A DNA stretch of 64,000 nt from Thermomicrobium roseum DSM 5159 (GTDB lineage: Bacteria > Chloroflexota > Chloroflexia > Thermomicrobiales > Thermomicrobiaceae), in contig NC_011959.1 of assembly GCF_000021685.1 (NCBI RefSeq), forward strand, positions 1,549,705 to 1,613,704, given 5' to 3'. A model generated the notes under the pieces. That model was given only the letters and a program-made list of their open reading frames with translations, was not told the origin of the DNA and did not search any database. The position numbers and the translations under genes were made by a program. Below are positions 8,362-15,832 of this stretch, in pieces. Every line of letters begins with the position of its first letter. The stretch's first letter is position 1.

Positions 8362-9240
8362 CTACCGAATGGGCGTCAGCCCCAGTGTCTGAGCGAGCTC
8401 GCGCAAGATGTCCAGGTGCGCCTGCGGGGAGGATAATCCGAGCCCCATCGTGTTGATGCAGAGGTGCGTCGCCCCGAGACGACGCCAGGCCTCGATCTCG
8501 GCCAGCCACGCTGCCCGTGGCACCTGCGCGAGTGTCAGGCGTCCTTCGAGCCCGAAGCGAGCGGGATCGCGGCCAGCTGCCACGAGCCATTCCCGCAGCT
8601 CCTCGACCATGGCGTGGAGTTCGGCAGTCGGACGCCATTGCGGCATCCAGCCATCGGCCAGGCGCGCCGCCCGCCGGCGCGCCGCCTCGGACATCCCGCC
8701 CAGCCAGATCGGGATCGGCCGCTGGACAGGCAACGGGTTCAGGCCGACCGCCGGCAGCCGGTGCCAGCGTCCCTCGAAGCTGACGATCGGCTGTGTCCAG
8801 AGCAACCGCAGCACGGTGATCTGCTCTTCCTCCCGCCGGCCACGCGTGTGAAAGTCCATGCCGAGCGCGATGTACTCCGCCTCGTTCCAGCCGACTCCCA
8901 CACCGAGCCGCAGGCGCCCGCCCGAGAGCACATCCACCTCCGCCGCCTGCTTGGCGACCAGCACGGTCTGCCGTTGCGGCAAGATGACGACGCCAGTGAC
9001 CAACTCGAGGTGACGCGTCACTGCCGCGAGATACCCGAACAGGACGAACGGCTCGTGGAACTGATGCCTCGCATGGTACGGACCGCGCCACCCGGGGTAG
9101 TGAGCGAGATCCACGCCGACGACATGCTCGTAGGTCAACAGATGCGTGTACCCGAGCTCCTCGACAGTTTCGGCATACGCGCGGATCACGGCCGGATCGC
9201 TGCCGATTTCGGTCTGCGGGAAAACCACGCCGATCCGCAT
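8362..9240 (-). CDS. F420-type LLM class oxidoreductase
   Basis: A 292-residue luciferase-like monooxygenase fold (TIM barrel). MRIGVVFPQTEIG, LELVTGVVILPQR, AKQAAEVDVLSGGRLRLGVGVGWNEAEY and PIPIWLGGMSEAARRRAARLADGW are the signatures of the coenzyme F420-dependent branch of this superfamily. It probably performs hydride transfer to or from F420 on an unknown substrate. The gene ends in non-coding sequence at 8361 and has no operon partner. Upstream lies a gene-free region. F420 use is family knowledge; no F420 synthesis gene is visible in this window. Confidence 0.87.
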   Translation of the reverse strand: MRIGVVFPQTEIGSDPAVIRAYAETVEELGYTHLLTYEHVVGVDLAHYPGWRGPYHARHQFHEPFVLFGYLAAVTRHLELVTGVVILPQRQTVLVAKQAAEVDVLSGGRLRLGVGVGWNEAEYIALGMDFHTRGRREEEQITVLRLLWTQPIVSFEGRWHRLPAVGLNPLPVQRPIPIWLGGMSEAARRRAARLADGWMPQWRPTAELHAMVEELREWLVAAGRDPARFGLEGRLTLAQVPRAAWLAEIEAWRRLGATHLCINTMGLGLSSPQAHLDILRELAQTLGLTPIR

Positions 9241-9593
9241 GACCAGCCCCTTTCCGATCGCGCTCGGACGCGCGCCAGGACGTCCACCGCTCGACTGTAC
9301 CGGAACGAGCGCTTTCCGTCAGCGGAGTCCGCCGAAGGCACCGGCACGCGGCAAAACGGCGCCCGCTGCGACCAGGGATGCATTAGCCGGCACTGCCTCC
9401 TGCGGCAGCGCGCGAGAAGAGCCGCCTACCTGCCACCAGCAGCGGTGGCACGCGCCGATCGCACCGGCCAGGCCGACCGAGCCGAGAACCGCACCGTGGG
9501 CGAACGGTCGCGGCGCGAGAGAACCCATCGTGGCAGAATAGACCGTGGCGATCCAACGCCTGCGATGAGGAAGCGGCGAGACGGTCGCGCGTG
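9241..9593. other. Gene-free stretch before the first repeat block
   Basis: I find no frame with credible coding features here: the open frames on both strands overlap one another and lack ribosome binding sites. It contains no palindromic unit of the family that starts at 9594. Confidence 0.5.
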
Positions 9594-9750
9594 CCGGCCC
9601 TCCCAGACCGGCGGGTCAGGCACCGCCTGACCCCTACCAGACGGGGCCGGTGGCACCGACCCGTGGCGCACGACTCCCCGACCGGCGAACACGGCGCCCT
9701 ATCCCTGTAGGGGCGAGGCGCTGCCTCGCCCGCCGCGCCACAGGCGCGGG
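9594..9750 (+). repeat. Paired-palindrome (REPIN-like) unit 1
   Basis: Reference unit. The alpha palindrome (9612-9633, GGGTCAGGC / GCCTGACCC) ends in CTAC at 9634. A core of about 70 bp follows. GTAG at 9707 then starts the beta palindrome (GGGCGAGGC / GCCTCGCCC), followed by a second hairpin CCGCGCC / GGCGCGG. The GTAG feet face each other across the core. The outer alpha hairpin is degenerate in this copy. '+' means alpha before beta. Confidence 0.9.
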
Positions 9751-9820
9751 AAACGCACGGCACACCCTGGCCGGCGGTGATCGCTCTGTGACACTGGCTG
9801 ACAGGCCACGAGTGTCTCTG

Positions 9821-9974
9821 CCGGCCCTGGCGGGCCGGTGGGTCAGGCACCGCCTGACCCCTATGGAGCGGGGTACCGCCCCACCGTGGTGCCCATGTGC
9901 CCGACGCGAATGGGTTCGCCCACCTTGTAGGGGCGAGGCGCTGCCTCGCCCGACCGCGCCGATAGGCGCGGCGA
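9821..9974 (+). repeat. Paired-palindrome unit 2
   Basis: Full alpha-core-beta unit starting 227 bp after unit 1. The alpha foot reads CTAT instead of CTAC; the core contains CCCATGTGCCCGACGCGAATG, a variant of the common core; the beta half is intact. Confidence 0.9.
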
Positions 9975-9980
9975 TTCCGC

Positions 9981-10205
9981 GTGGCCGACACGTCTCGCCC
10001 GACACGCAGCGCCGATCAGCCGAGCGGCCCTCTCCACGATCGCCCGGCCGTGAACGGCCGGGCTCAGTCCCCAAGCCGGCTGGAGCCGGCTGATCCACAC
10101 GGCCCCTGCACCCAGCCGATCGACCCAGGCGCCTGTGCACCTCACAGCCCCCTTCAGGGGGCTTGCGGACTGAGCCCGGGGCTTCAGCCCCGGGCGTTCG
10201 CTGCC
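9981..10205 (+). repeat. Second repeat family, copy 1 with internal 118-bp palindromic element
   Basis: Positions 9981-10060 match 31235-31314, and 10182-10205 match 31317-31340. The part between, 10060-10177, is bounded by perfect 11-bp inverted repeats GGGCTCAGTCC and GGACTGAGCCC and is missing from the other copy. Inside it are small hairpins, for example AGCCCCCT-TC-AGGGGGCT. Flanking it are CCCGGCCGT-GA-ACGGCCGGG and GCCCGGGGCT-TC-AGCCCCGGGC. It looks like a MITE-like insertion, or else a deletion in the other copy. Confidence 0.75.
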
Positions 10206-10259
10206 GACCGCCCCGGCAGCGATGGTTGAAGCACCACCGCACCCTTTGGCGTCGATCTG

Positions 10260-10416
10260 CCGGCCCTGCGGGCCGGCGGGTCAAGCACCGCCTGACCCCT
10301 ACAAAACGGGGATCAGGTGCCGCCTATCCGTGCAGGCATGCGCTGCACCGGGGTCGCCACCGCATAACCCCGTAGGGGCGAGGCGCTGCCTCGCCCGCCG
10401 GGCGGGACGCCCGGCA
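10260..10416 (+). repeat. Paired-palindrome unit 3
   Basis: Full unit. The second hairpin of the beta half has a third stem version, CCGGGCG / CGCCCGG, again fully complementary. The alpha palindrome has one mismatch (GGGTCAAGC). Confidence 0.9.
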
Positions 10417-10525
10417 ATCCACCCCGGCCCCCGACGGCGACGCATCTTTGCGGGCGATCGCCCGTGTGTGATCCGGGGCACCGTGAGTCGACTCCGCACA
10501 CCGTCGACCGGCGATGGCGTGATGG

Positions 10526-10570
10526 CCGGCCCTCCGGGCCGGCGGGTCAGGCAGCGCCTGACCCCGACAA
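10526..10570 (+). repeat. Solo alpha palindrome (unit 4)
   Basis: CCGGCCC / GGGCCGG hairpin plus GGGTCAGGC / GCCTGACCC, with foot CGAC. No recognisable beta half follows before the lipoprotein gene. The next 250 bp show no gene or clear repeat. Confidence 0.8.
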
Positions 10571-10818
10571 CACGGGGCGGTACCACCTACCCGTGGGGCA
10601 CAGCTGCCTCACGGGGGACGTGCTAGCCAGCCCTGCCGGGACGGTGCGTTGCATCGCCCAACTGCGCCGCAGGCGCCGCACGGCGAGCGGCCGCTGCCCG
10701 ACGCCAGCGCGCCAACGAACACGATGGTCAGGCCGCCGACCGGAGAGCTGGCCCGGCACCGCAATGCCGACCTCGGCCCGCCGGCTCGGTACCTACTCCG
10801 GGGTCGATCACCGATGAC

Positions 10819-10848
10819 TTGCTGCGCGAGATCTCTTCTTGCTATGCT
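10819..10848 (+). promoter_or_regulatory. Putative sigma-70-type promoter for the first lipoprotein gene
   Basis: TTGCTG at 10819-10824 and TATGCT at 10843-10848, spacing 18, about 40 bp before the ATG of the lipoprotein gene. It sits in a locally AT-richer stretch. Confidence 0.45.
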
Positions 10849-10888
10849 TGCTCATCTTTTTTCGGTGTTCTGCGAAAGGACGAACAGC

Positions 10889-11632
10889 ATGGCCCGCCTC
10901 GCGCCGATCGCACTCCTCGCGTTCGCGGTTACGCTCGCCTGCGGGGGACCGGCGGCACCGACCGCCACGCCACCCGCACCCGCGGCGACGCCGACTTCGC
11001 TCGCGCCACTCGCGTCGCCGACACGACTGACCCCGGCACCGTCACCGGGGGCGGCCATCCAGCCGTCCCTGCCCGCACCACGCGACGCCATCGACGAAAA
11101 ACTCCTCGCCTGGTCCACCGCTTGGGCGACTGTCCAACGATTCAGCGTCGAAATCGAGACCAAGGACGCAGCGGGTATGGTCTACAACCGATCGATCATG
11201 CGCGTCGTCCGCCCTGACCGGTATCACTTGACCAACCTGGATCTGGAGACACGCCAGCCACGCACACAGACGATCGTGATCGGCAGCAAGACGTGGGTGA
11301 AGCTCGCCGGAAGCGACCGGTGGGAATCGTTCGACGGCCAAGGCGCTTACGACTTCGGTCAGGCGTGGAACCCCGACAGCCTCTTGAAAGAGCGCGCCGC
11401 CGGTGCGACGCACTCGTTCGAGCAACTCGCACCCGAGACGATCGACGGTGTTCCGTGCGAGCGCTGGCAAATCGTCAGCGAACTGCCGGGCGCGGTCACG
11501 CTCACGTACAGCGTCTGGATCGCCGAGTCGGATCGCTTGCCGCGGCAGATCGCGTACGTGCAACCGGACGGGCTCACCCAGCTGCAGCGTTACAGCTACA
11601 ACCAGGACTTCGACATCCAGCCACCGCAATGA
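10889..11632 (+). CDS. Lipoprotein, paralogue A
   Basis: 247 residues. The signal peptide ends in a lipobox (AVTLAC, Cys18). A Pro/Thr/Ala-rich linker of about 45 residues follows, then a globular domain that begins LLAWSTAWATVQRFSVEIE and includes LAPETIDGVPCERWQI, IAESDRLPRQIAYVQPDG and a final DFDIQPPQ. The fold may resemble the LolA/LppX lipid-carrier group, an inference from the long beta-rich pattern and the Trp/Pro spacing. The ATG at 10889 has AAAGGA upstream. The next gene on the strand is its paralogue, which has the same motifs in the same order. No function is assigned. Confidence 0.85.
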   Translation: MARLAPIALLAFAVTLACGGPAAPTATPPAPAATPTSLAPLASPTRLTPAPSPGAAIQPSLPAPRDAIDEKLLAWSTAWATVQRFSVEIETKDAAGMVYNRSIMRVVRPDRYHLTNLDLETRQPRTQTIVIGSKTWVKLAGSDRWESFDGQGAYDFGQAWNPDSLLKERAAGATHSFEQLAPETIDGVPCERWQIVSELPGAVTLTYSVWIAESDRLPRQIAYVQPDGLTQLQRYSYNQDFDIQPPQ

Positions 11633-11848
11633 GTCGGGCGCTCCCCCGGCTCGCTACCAGGAGACCGCTGCCCCTGCCGCGCCGGTCATCGCGACAGGGC
11701 AGCGGCCCCCTATGGACACGGTGAACAGGCACCGGAGCGCCATTCCTCTCGGCTGGCGCGCTCGCCCGGTCCCCGCACTTGACGATGCGATGCCTCTCGC
11801 CGAAACTGGAGCTTGCGAGACCAGTCACCGACGGAAAGGACCGTGCCG

Positions 11849-12544
11849 ATGCACCGCCTGGCTCTCCTGGCCAGCCTGCTCCTCGCCCTGGCAATCACCG
11901 GCTGCGCCGCGCCGGTTCGCCCGACCCCGACGCCTCTGCCCCCGACGCCGACTCCGGTCCCACAGGGTGCACCGGCCGTGCAGGGCGCCGACCGCGCGCG
12001 GCTCGCCGCCTGGGCCAGCGCGTGGGAGGCCGTCGAGCGCTTCCGCGCCGAGATCACCGTCATCGACCAGTCAGGGCGCGTGCAGCAGCGCGTCCAGCTG
12101 GCAGTCGTCCTCCCCGACCGACTGCACGCGTTCCAGCTCGATCCGGCGACCGGTCAGCCGACCCTCGAATGGATCGTCATCGGCGATGCCGGCTGGATCA
12201 AGCAGGGGGACCGCTGGCAACTCGGCCAGATCCGCGGGCCGCTCGACCTGGCCCAGCTCTATGACCCCTCCTCGCTGGCCGAAGCGCGCGACGCGAGCGC
12301 TGGTGGCGCGACCGTCACGATGGAAGAACTCGCCCCGGAGACGCTCGATGGTGTTCCCTGCCAGCGCTGGTCGATCACGGTGACACCGGTTGGGCAAGCC
12401 ACCAACCGGATCACCCTCTGGCTGGGCCAGGACGACCAGCTGCCGCGGCAACTGCGCACCGAATACCCGGACGGATCGGTCCTGCTGCTCCGGTATTGGG
12501 GCTTCGGCGAGGCGATCGAGATCCAGCCACCAGCCGAACGCTGA
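11849..12544 (+). CDS. Lipoprotein, paralogue B
   Basis: 231 residues. The lipobox is LAITGC (Cys19), followed by a short TPTP-rich linker and the same domain as the preceding lipoprotein: LAAWASAWEAVERFRAEI, LAPETLDGVPCQRWSI, LGQDDQLPRQLRTEYPDG, EIQPPAER. The two genes are tandem duplicates that have diverged to roughly a third identity by eye. The ATG follows GGAAAGGA. The gap of 216 bp between them carries a possible TTGACG at 11779-11784 but no convincing -10 box. rmuC follows 37 bp downstream. Confidence 0.85.
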   Translation: MHRLALLASLLLALAITGCAAPVRPTPTPLPPTPTPVPQGAPAVQGADRARLAAWASAWEAVERFRAEITVIDQSGRVQQRVQLAVVLPDRLHAFQLDPATGQPTLEWIVIGDAGWIKQGDRWQLGQIRGPLDLAQLYDPSSLAEARDASAGGATVTMEELAPETLDGVPCQRWSITVTPVGQATNRITLWLGQDDQLPRQLRTEYPDGSVLLLRYWGFGEAIEIQPPAER

Positions 12545-12581
12545 GGCCAGCTGGTCGCGGATCGAGCGCGGGAAGGCCACG

Positions 12582-13766
12582 ATGGAGGGAACGGCGATCG
12601 CGTTGCTCGCAGCCAGCGGCGTCATCCTCCTGGCACTCGGCGTGCTCCTCGGCCGTCTTCTGGCACGGGGACCGGCTGCTCCCCCACCGGATCTCGGGTC
12701 GCTTTCCGCCACGCTCGCGCTCCTCCAGGAGGCAGCGCGATCACATGCCCAACAGTTGCAGGAGCTGGGGCGATCCGTCCGCGAGATCGCGCTGACCACA
12801 GGGCAACTCCAGACCCGCCTCCAGACGAGCGAAGAGCGGCACGGGCAGCTCAGCGCCGGGCTGGAGAAGCTCAACCTGGTCGTCGGCGAGCTGCGCAGTG
12901 GGCTCGCCGCCATCCATCGGCAACAGGACCAGACCGCTGGCCGGCTCGACCACCTCCAGCAAGCCCTGGCCGCTGCCCAGCAAACGCTCAGCGAACTCCG
13001 CCGCTCCGACGAGGAGGCCCGTCGCCAGCAGGAAGAACTCGGCCGCTTCGTCGCGCGACTCGATGCCATCCTGACCGGTTCCGCATCGCGCGGCGCGGCT
13101 GGCGAGCACATCCTGGAGACCTTTCTCGAGCAGCTGCCAGCCGAGTTCAAGGTGTTCGATCTGCCGATCCGTAACCGGCGCGTCGAGTTCGCTTTTCGCC
13201 TTCCCAACGGCAAGCACGTGCCGGTCGATTCCAAATGGGTCGGTGCCCGCCAGCTGACCGAACTGGACGAGACCGCTTCCGCGGAAGCGCGCCGCGAACT
13301 CGAGCAACTTCTCGACCAGCGCGTCGAAGAGGTGCGGGCCTATCTCGATCCTGACCTCACGCTCGGTTTCGCGGTCATCGCCGTGCCGGACGCCGTCTAC
13401 CGCTGGACCCAGCGTCGGCACGCGCACGCCCTCGCCAAGGGAGTGATCGTCATCAGCTACAGCATGGCTATCCCCTATTTCCTGACGCTCCTCCATCTCG
13501 CCCTGCGCTTCCTGCGCGACGAAGAGACGATGCGCATCTCGCAGCTGGCTCACCAGCTGGAGCAGGCCCTGCAGGCCATTCAGCAGGAACTCAACGGCCG
13601 CTATGCAAAAGGCCTCACCATGCTGCAGAATAGTCGCGACGCGCTGGCCGAGCAGACTGCCAGAGCGCTGGGGACGCTCCGCCAGCTCCAGACGCTCGGC
13701 CAACCAGGCGGGCCAGCCGCGCTCGCCGAGCGGAACGAGGACGAGGCTAGTGCCCAAAGCGAGTGA
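12582..13766 (+). CDS. rmuC: RmuC family DNA recombination protein
   Basis: 394 residues. An N-terminal hydrophobic anchor (about 5-28) is followed by a long coiled coil (about 45-170, rich in Gln, Leu and Arg) and the conserved RmuC core: GAAGEHILETFLEQLP, RRVEFAFRLPNGKHVPVDSKWV and FAVIAVPDAVY. RmuC limits sequence inversions at short inverted repeats in E. coli and is predicted to have a nuclease-like fold. That is of interest here because the chromosome is dense in palindromes. The ATG at 12582 has GGGAAGG upstream. The 3' end overlaps the start of the UroD-family gene by 17 bp. Confidence 0.92.
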   Translation: MEGTAIALLAASGVILLALGVLLGRLLARGPAAPPPDLGSLSATLALLQEAARSHAQQLQELGRSVREIALTTGQLQTRLQTSEERHGQLSAGLEKLNLVVGELRSGLAAIHRQQDQTAGRLDHLQQALAAAQQTLSELRRSDEEARRQQEELGRFVARLDAILTGSASRGAAGEHILETFLEQLPAEFKVFDLPIRNRRVEFAFRLPNGKHVPVDSKWVGARQLTELDETASAEARRELEQLLDQRVEEVRAYLDPDLTLGFAVIAVPDAVYRWTQRRHAHALAKGVIVISYSMAIPYFLTLLHLALRFLRDEETMRISQLAHQLEQALQAIQQELNGRYAKGLTMLQNSRDALAEQTARALGTLRQLQTLGQPGGPAALAERNEDEASAQSE

Positions 13767-14757
13767 GCACTGGGAACGGATCGAGGCGGCCATCGCCGGT
13801 GAGTCGGTCGATCACCCGCCGGTCAGCCTGTGGCGTCACTTCCCGGAAGAGGACCAGGACGCCGCCACGCTGGCGCGCGTCACGCTCGCCTGGCAGCGCC
13901 GTTTCGCTTTCGACTTCGTCAAACTGATGCCACCCGGTGACTACCCGGTCATCGCCTGGGGTGGCGCGAGCGAGTACCGCGGCAGCCCCAGCGGCACGCG
14001 CACCGTGACCCGTTACCCAGTCGAGCAGCCCGCCGACTGGCCGACCATCCGCCCGCTCCCGGTTGACCTCGGCCCGTTCCGCACCGTGAACGAGGCAGCT
14101 CGCCTGGTCGCCCGCGAACTCGGCGGCGCGGTCCCCGTGCTCCAGACTGTCTTCAGCCCGCTCACTGTCGCCTACAAACTCTCCGCTGGGCGCGTGCTGC
14201 ACGACCTCGTCGAGCACCCGGCACTGGTCGAAGAAGCGCTGGCCGCCATCACCGAGACGATGCGCGCGCTCGTGCACGCCGCGCTGGCTGCCGGCGCGGA
14301 TGGTCTCTTCTTCGCCACCCAGTGCGCGACCGCCGATCTGACCGATCCGGCCACCTACGCCCGCTGGGGACGCCCCGGAGACCTGGCTGTCCTGGAAGCC
14401 GCCGCTGGCGCGCCGTTCCTGCTCCTGCACATCCACGGCCCAGCGCCGCACTTCGACCTCCTCGCCGACTACCCGGTGCACGTCCTCAACTGGCACGACC
14501 GGCGGGCCGGCCCGAGCCTGGCCGAGGGAGAGCAGCGCAGTGGCCGGTGCGTGGCTGGCGGACTGGACGAGACCACGATCGCGACGCTCGCACCGAAAGC
14601 GGTCGCCGCGCAAGCGCGGGACGCGATCGCCCAGTTGAAGGGGCGTCACCTCATGGTCACGCCGGGCTGCGTCATCCCGATCGCCACCCCGGACGCCAAC
14701 GTGGCGGCAGCGGTCGCCGCTGTGCGGTCCAACGGCGAGAGGTCGCAACGGAGCTGA
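13750..14757 (+). CDS. Uroporphyrinogen decarboxylase (URO-D) family protein
   Basis: 335 residues with the URO-D/MtaA/CmuA barrel pattern: HWERIEAAIAGESVDHPPVSLWRHFPEED, FDFVKLMPPGDY, VLQTVFSPLTVAYKL, DGLFFATQCAT, LLHIHGPAPHFDLLADYPVHVLNW and LMVTPGCVIPIATPDANV. The sequence is closer to methyltransferase-like members than to HemE: the typical HemE N-terminus with its two Arg residues is not seen. The likely role is corrinoid or methyl-group chemistry rather than haem synthesis, but this is inference. GTG start inside the end of rmuC; the following gene starts 8 bp after its stop. Confidence 0.85.
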   Translation: MPKASEHWERIEAAIAGESVDHPPVSLWRHFPEEDQDAATLARVTLAWQRRFAFDFVKLMPPGDYPVIAWGGASEYRGSPSGTRTVTRYPVEQPADWPTIRPLPVDLGPFRTVNEAARLVARELGGAVPVLQTVFSPLTVAYKLSAGRVLHDLVEHPALVEEALAAITETMRALVHAALAAGADGLFFATQCATADLTDPATYARWGRPGDLAVLEAAAGAPFLLLHIHGPAPHFDLLADYPVHVLNWHDRRAGPSLAEGEQRSGRCVAGGLDETTIATLAPKAVAAQARDAIAQLKGRHLMVTPGCVIPIATPDANVAAAVAAVRSNGERSQRS

Positions 14758-14765
14758 TACCGGCG

Positions 14766-15809
14766 ATGACCCTCTTCGCGACTCCACCCGATCCGCGCAT
14801 CGTCCGCCCGACCGCTCCGCACCGCGCGACGCTCGCCCAGCGGCTCGCCGGGGCCGTCACGGGGCCCGACCAGCGTGTGCGCGACCTGCTCGAGGCGTGG
14901 TTCGCCCGCTTGCCTGGCCCGGCACAGACCGACGTGCGCAGCCGCCTGTGGGAGCGTGATCGCCGACTCGCCCTGGCCGCCTTTTGGGAACTCTACCTGC
15001 ACGAGCTGCTCACCCGGCTCGGCTACCGACTGGTCCCGCATCCCACCGTGCCGGGGGCCGGCGCCCGCCCGGATTTCCTGGCTACGCGCGACCAGGAAGC
15101 GTTCTACCTGGAAGCGCTGATCCATGGCCCGCCCACCGGAGCGTGGCGGGCCGAGCGGCGCCTCTATCCCATCCTGGACGTCCTGCACGAAGTCCAGCGC
15201 GAACCGTTCGTCGTCACGCTGGCGCAGGCTACCTGTGGGCACGGCACGCCGCCGCTGCGCGCGCTCCGCTCGGAACTCGTCCGCTGGTTGGACTCGCTGA
15301 GTGCAGCGACCACCGATGCGACGCTCTCCTGGCAGCGGGGTAGCTGGTCGCTCCAGTTCCGTGCCCGCCGCGCCGGCAGCGAGCGCGCCGACGAGCCGGT
15401 CGAGCCGGCACCCCCGCCGCTCCCGCTGCGCACGCTCTCGAGCAAAGTCCAGGCCAAAGCACGGCGGTACCGCGTCTTCGACCACCCCCTGCTCCTGGCC
15501 CTCGCCACGTCCCAGGCCTTGCCGGAGTCGACCTCCCAGGAGCTGGCGAGCCGACTCGTCGGGCAGCTGCCCGACCCAGCCGTCGGCATCCTCCTGGCAG
15601 CCGGACTCGACCCCTGGACGATCGCCTCCACGCCGCTGCTGGTCGCCTGGCGCGCTGAAGCGATCGCCCCACTGCGACCGTTCCTGGCCACGCTCGAAGA
15701 GGCCGGCGGCCGACGCCGCACCGCCACCATGCTGCAGCTGGACGCCCCCTGGCGCCTCTTCGGGCTCTGGCCGACCTGGCCACACGATCCGCCCGGTGGA
15801 AACGAGTGA
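14766..15809 (+). CDS. Hypothetical protein with a PD-(D/E)XK-like motif
   Basis: 347 residues. The region 70-117 reads AAFWELYLHELLTRLGY, then RPDFLA, then FYLEALI. This gives the order Glu (helix), Pro-Asp (102-103) and Glu116 that is typical of restriction-endonuclease-like folds, though the usual Lys of ExK is Ala here. The rest is helical and Arg-rich, with a C-terminal region ending AMLQLDAPWRLFGLWP-like hydrophobic sequence. The gene follows the URO-D gene by 8 bp and is probably cotranscribed with rmuC. It may be a degenerate nuclease. The ATG at 14766 has a weak GGAG further upstream. Confidence 0.75.
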   Translation: MTLFATPPDPRIVRPTAPHRATLAQRLAGAVTGPDQRVRDLLEAWFARLPGPAQTDVRSRLWERDRRLALAAFWELYLHELLTRLGYRLVPHPTVPGAGARPDFLATRDQEAFYLEALIHGPPTGAWRAERRLYPILDVLHEVQREPFVVTLAQATCGHGTPPLRALRSELVRWLDSLSAATTDATLSWQRGSWSLQFRARRAGSERADEPVEPAPPPLPLRTLSSKVQAKARRYRVFDHPLLLALATSQALPESTSQELASRLVGQLPDPAVGILLAAGLDPWTIASTPLLVAWRAEAIAPLRPFLATLEEAGGRRRTATMLQLDAPWRLFGLWPTWPHDPPGGNE

Positions 15810-15832
15810 CCCCGTCTCACCCGGCCAGCGCG

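Noticed and set aside
9383..10626. Several open frames on both strands with VRRCLTRRP- and ARRRLARP-like protein repeats
   Set aside because: They are translations of the paired palindromes and their cores; they recur at every repeat cluster and lack ribosome binding sites.
9241..10888. Insertion sequence with transposase
   Set aside because: No transposase motif (DDE, Y1 or serine recombinase) found in any frame; only palindromic repeats.
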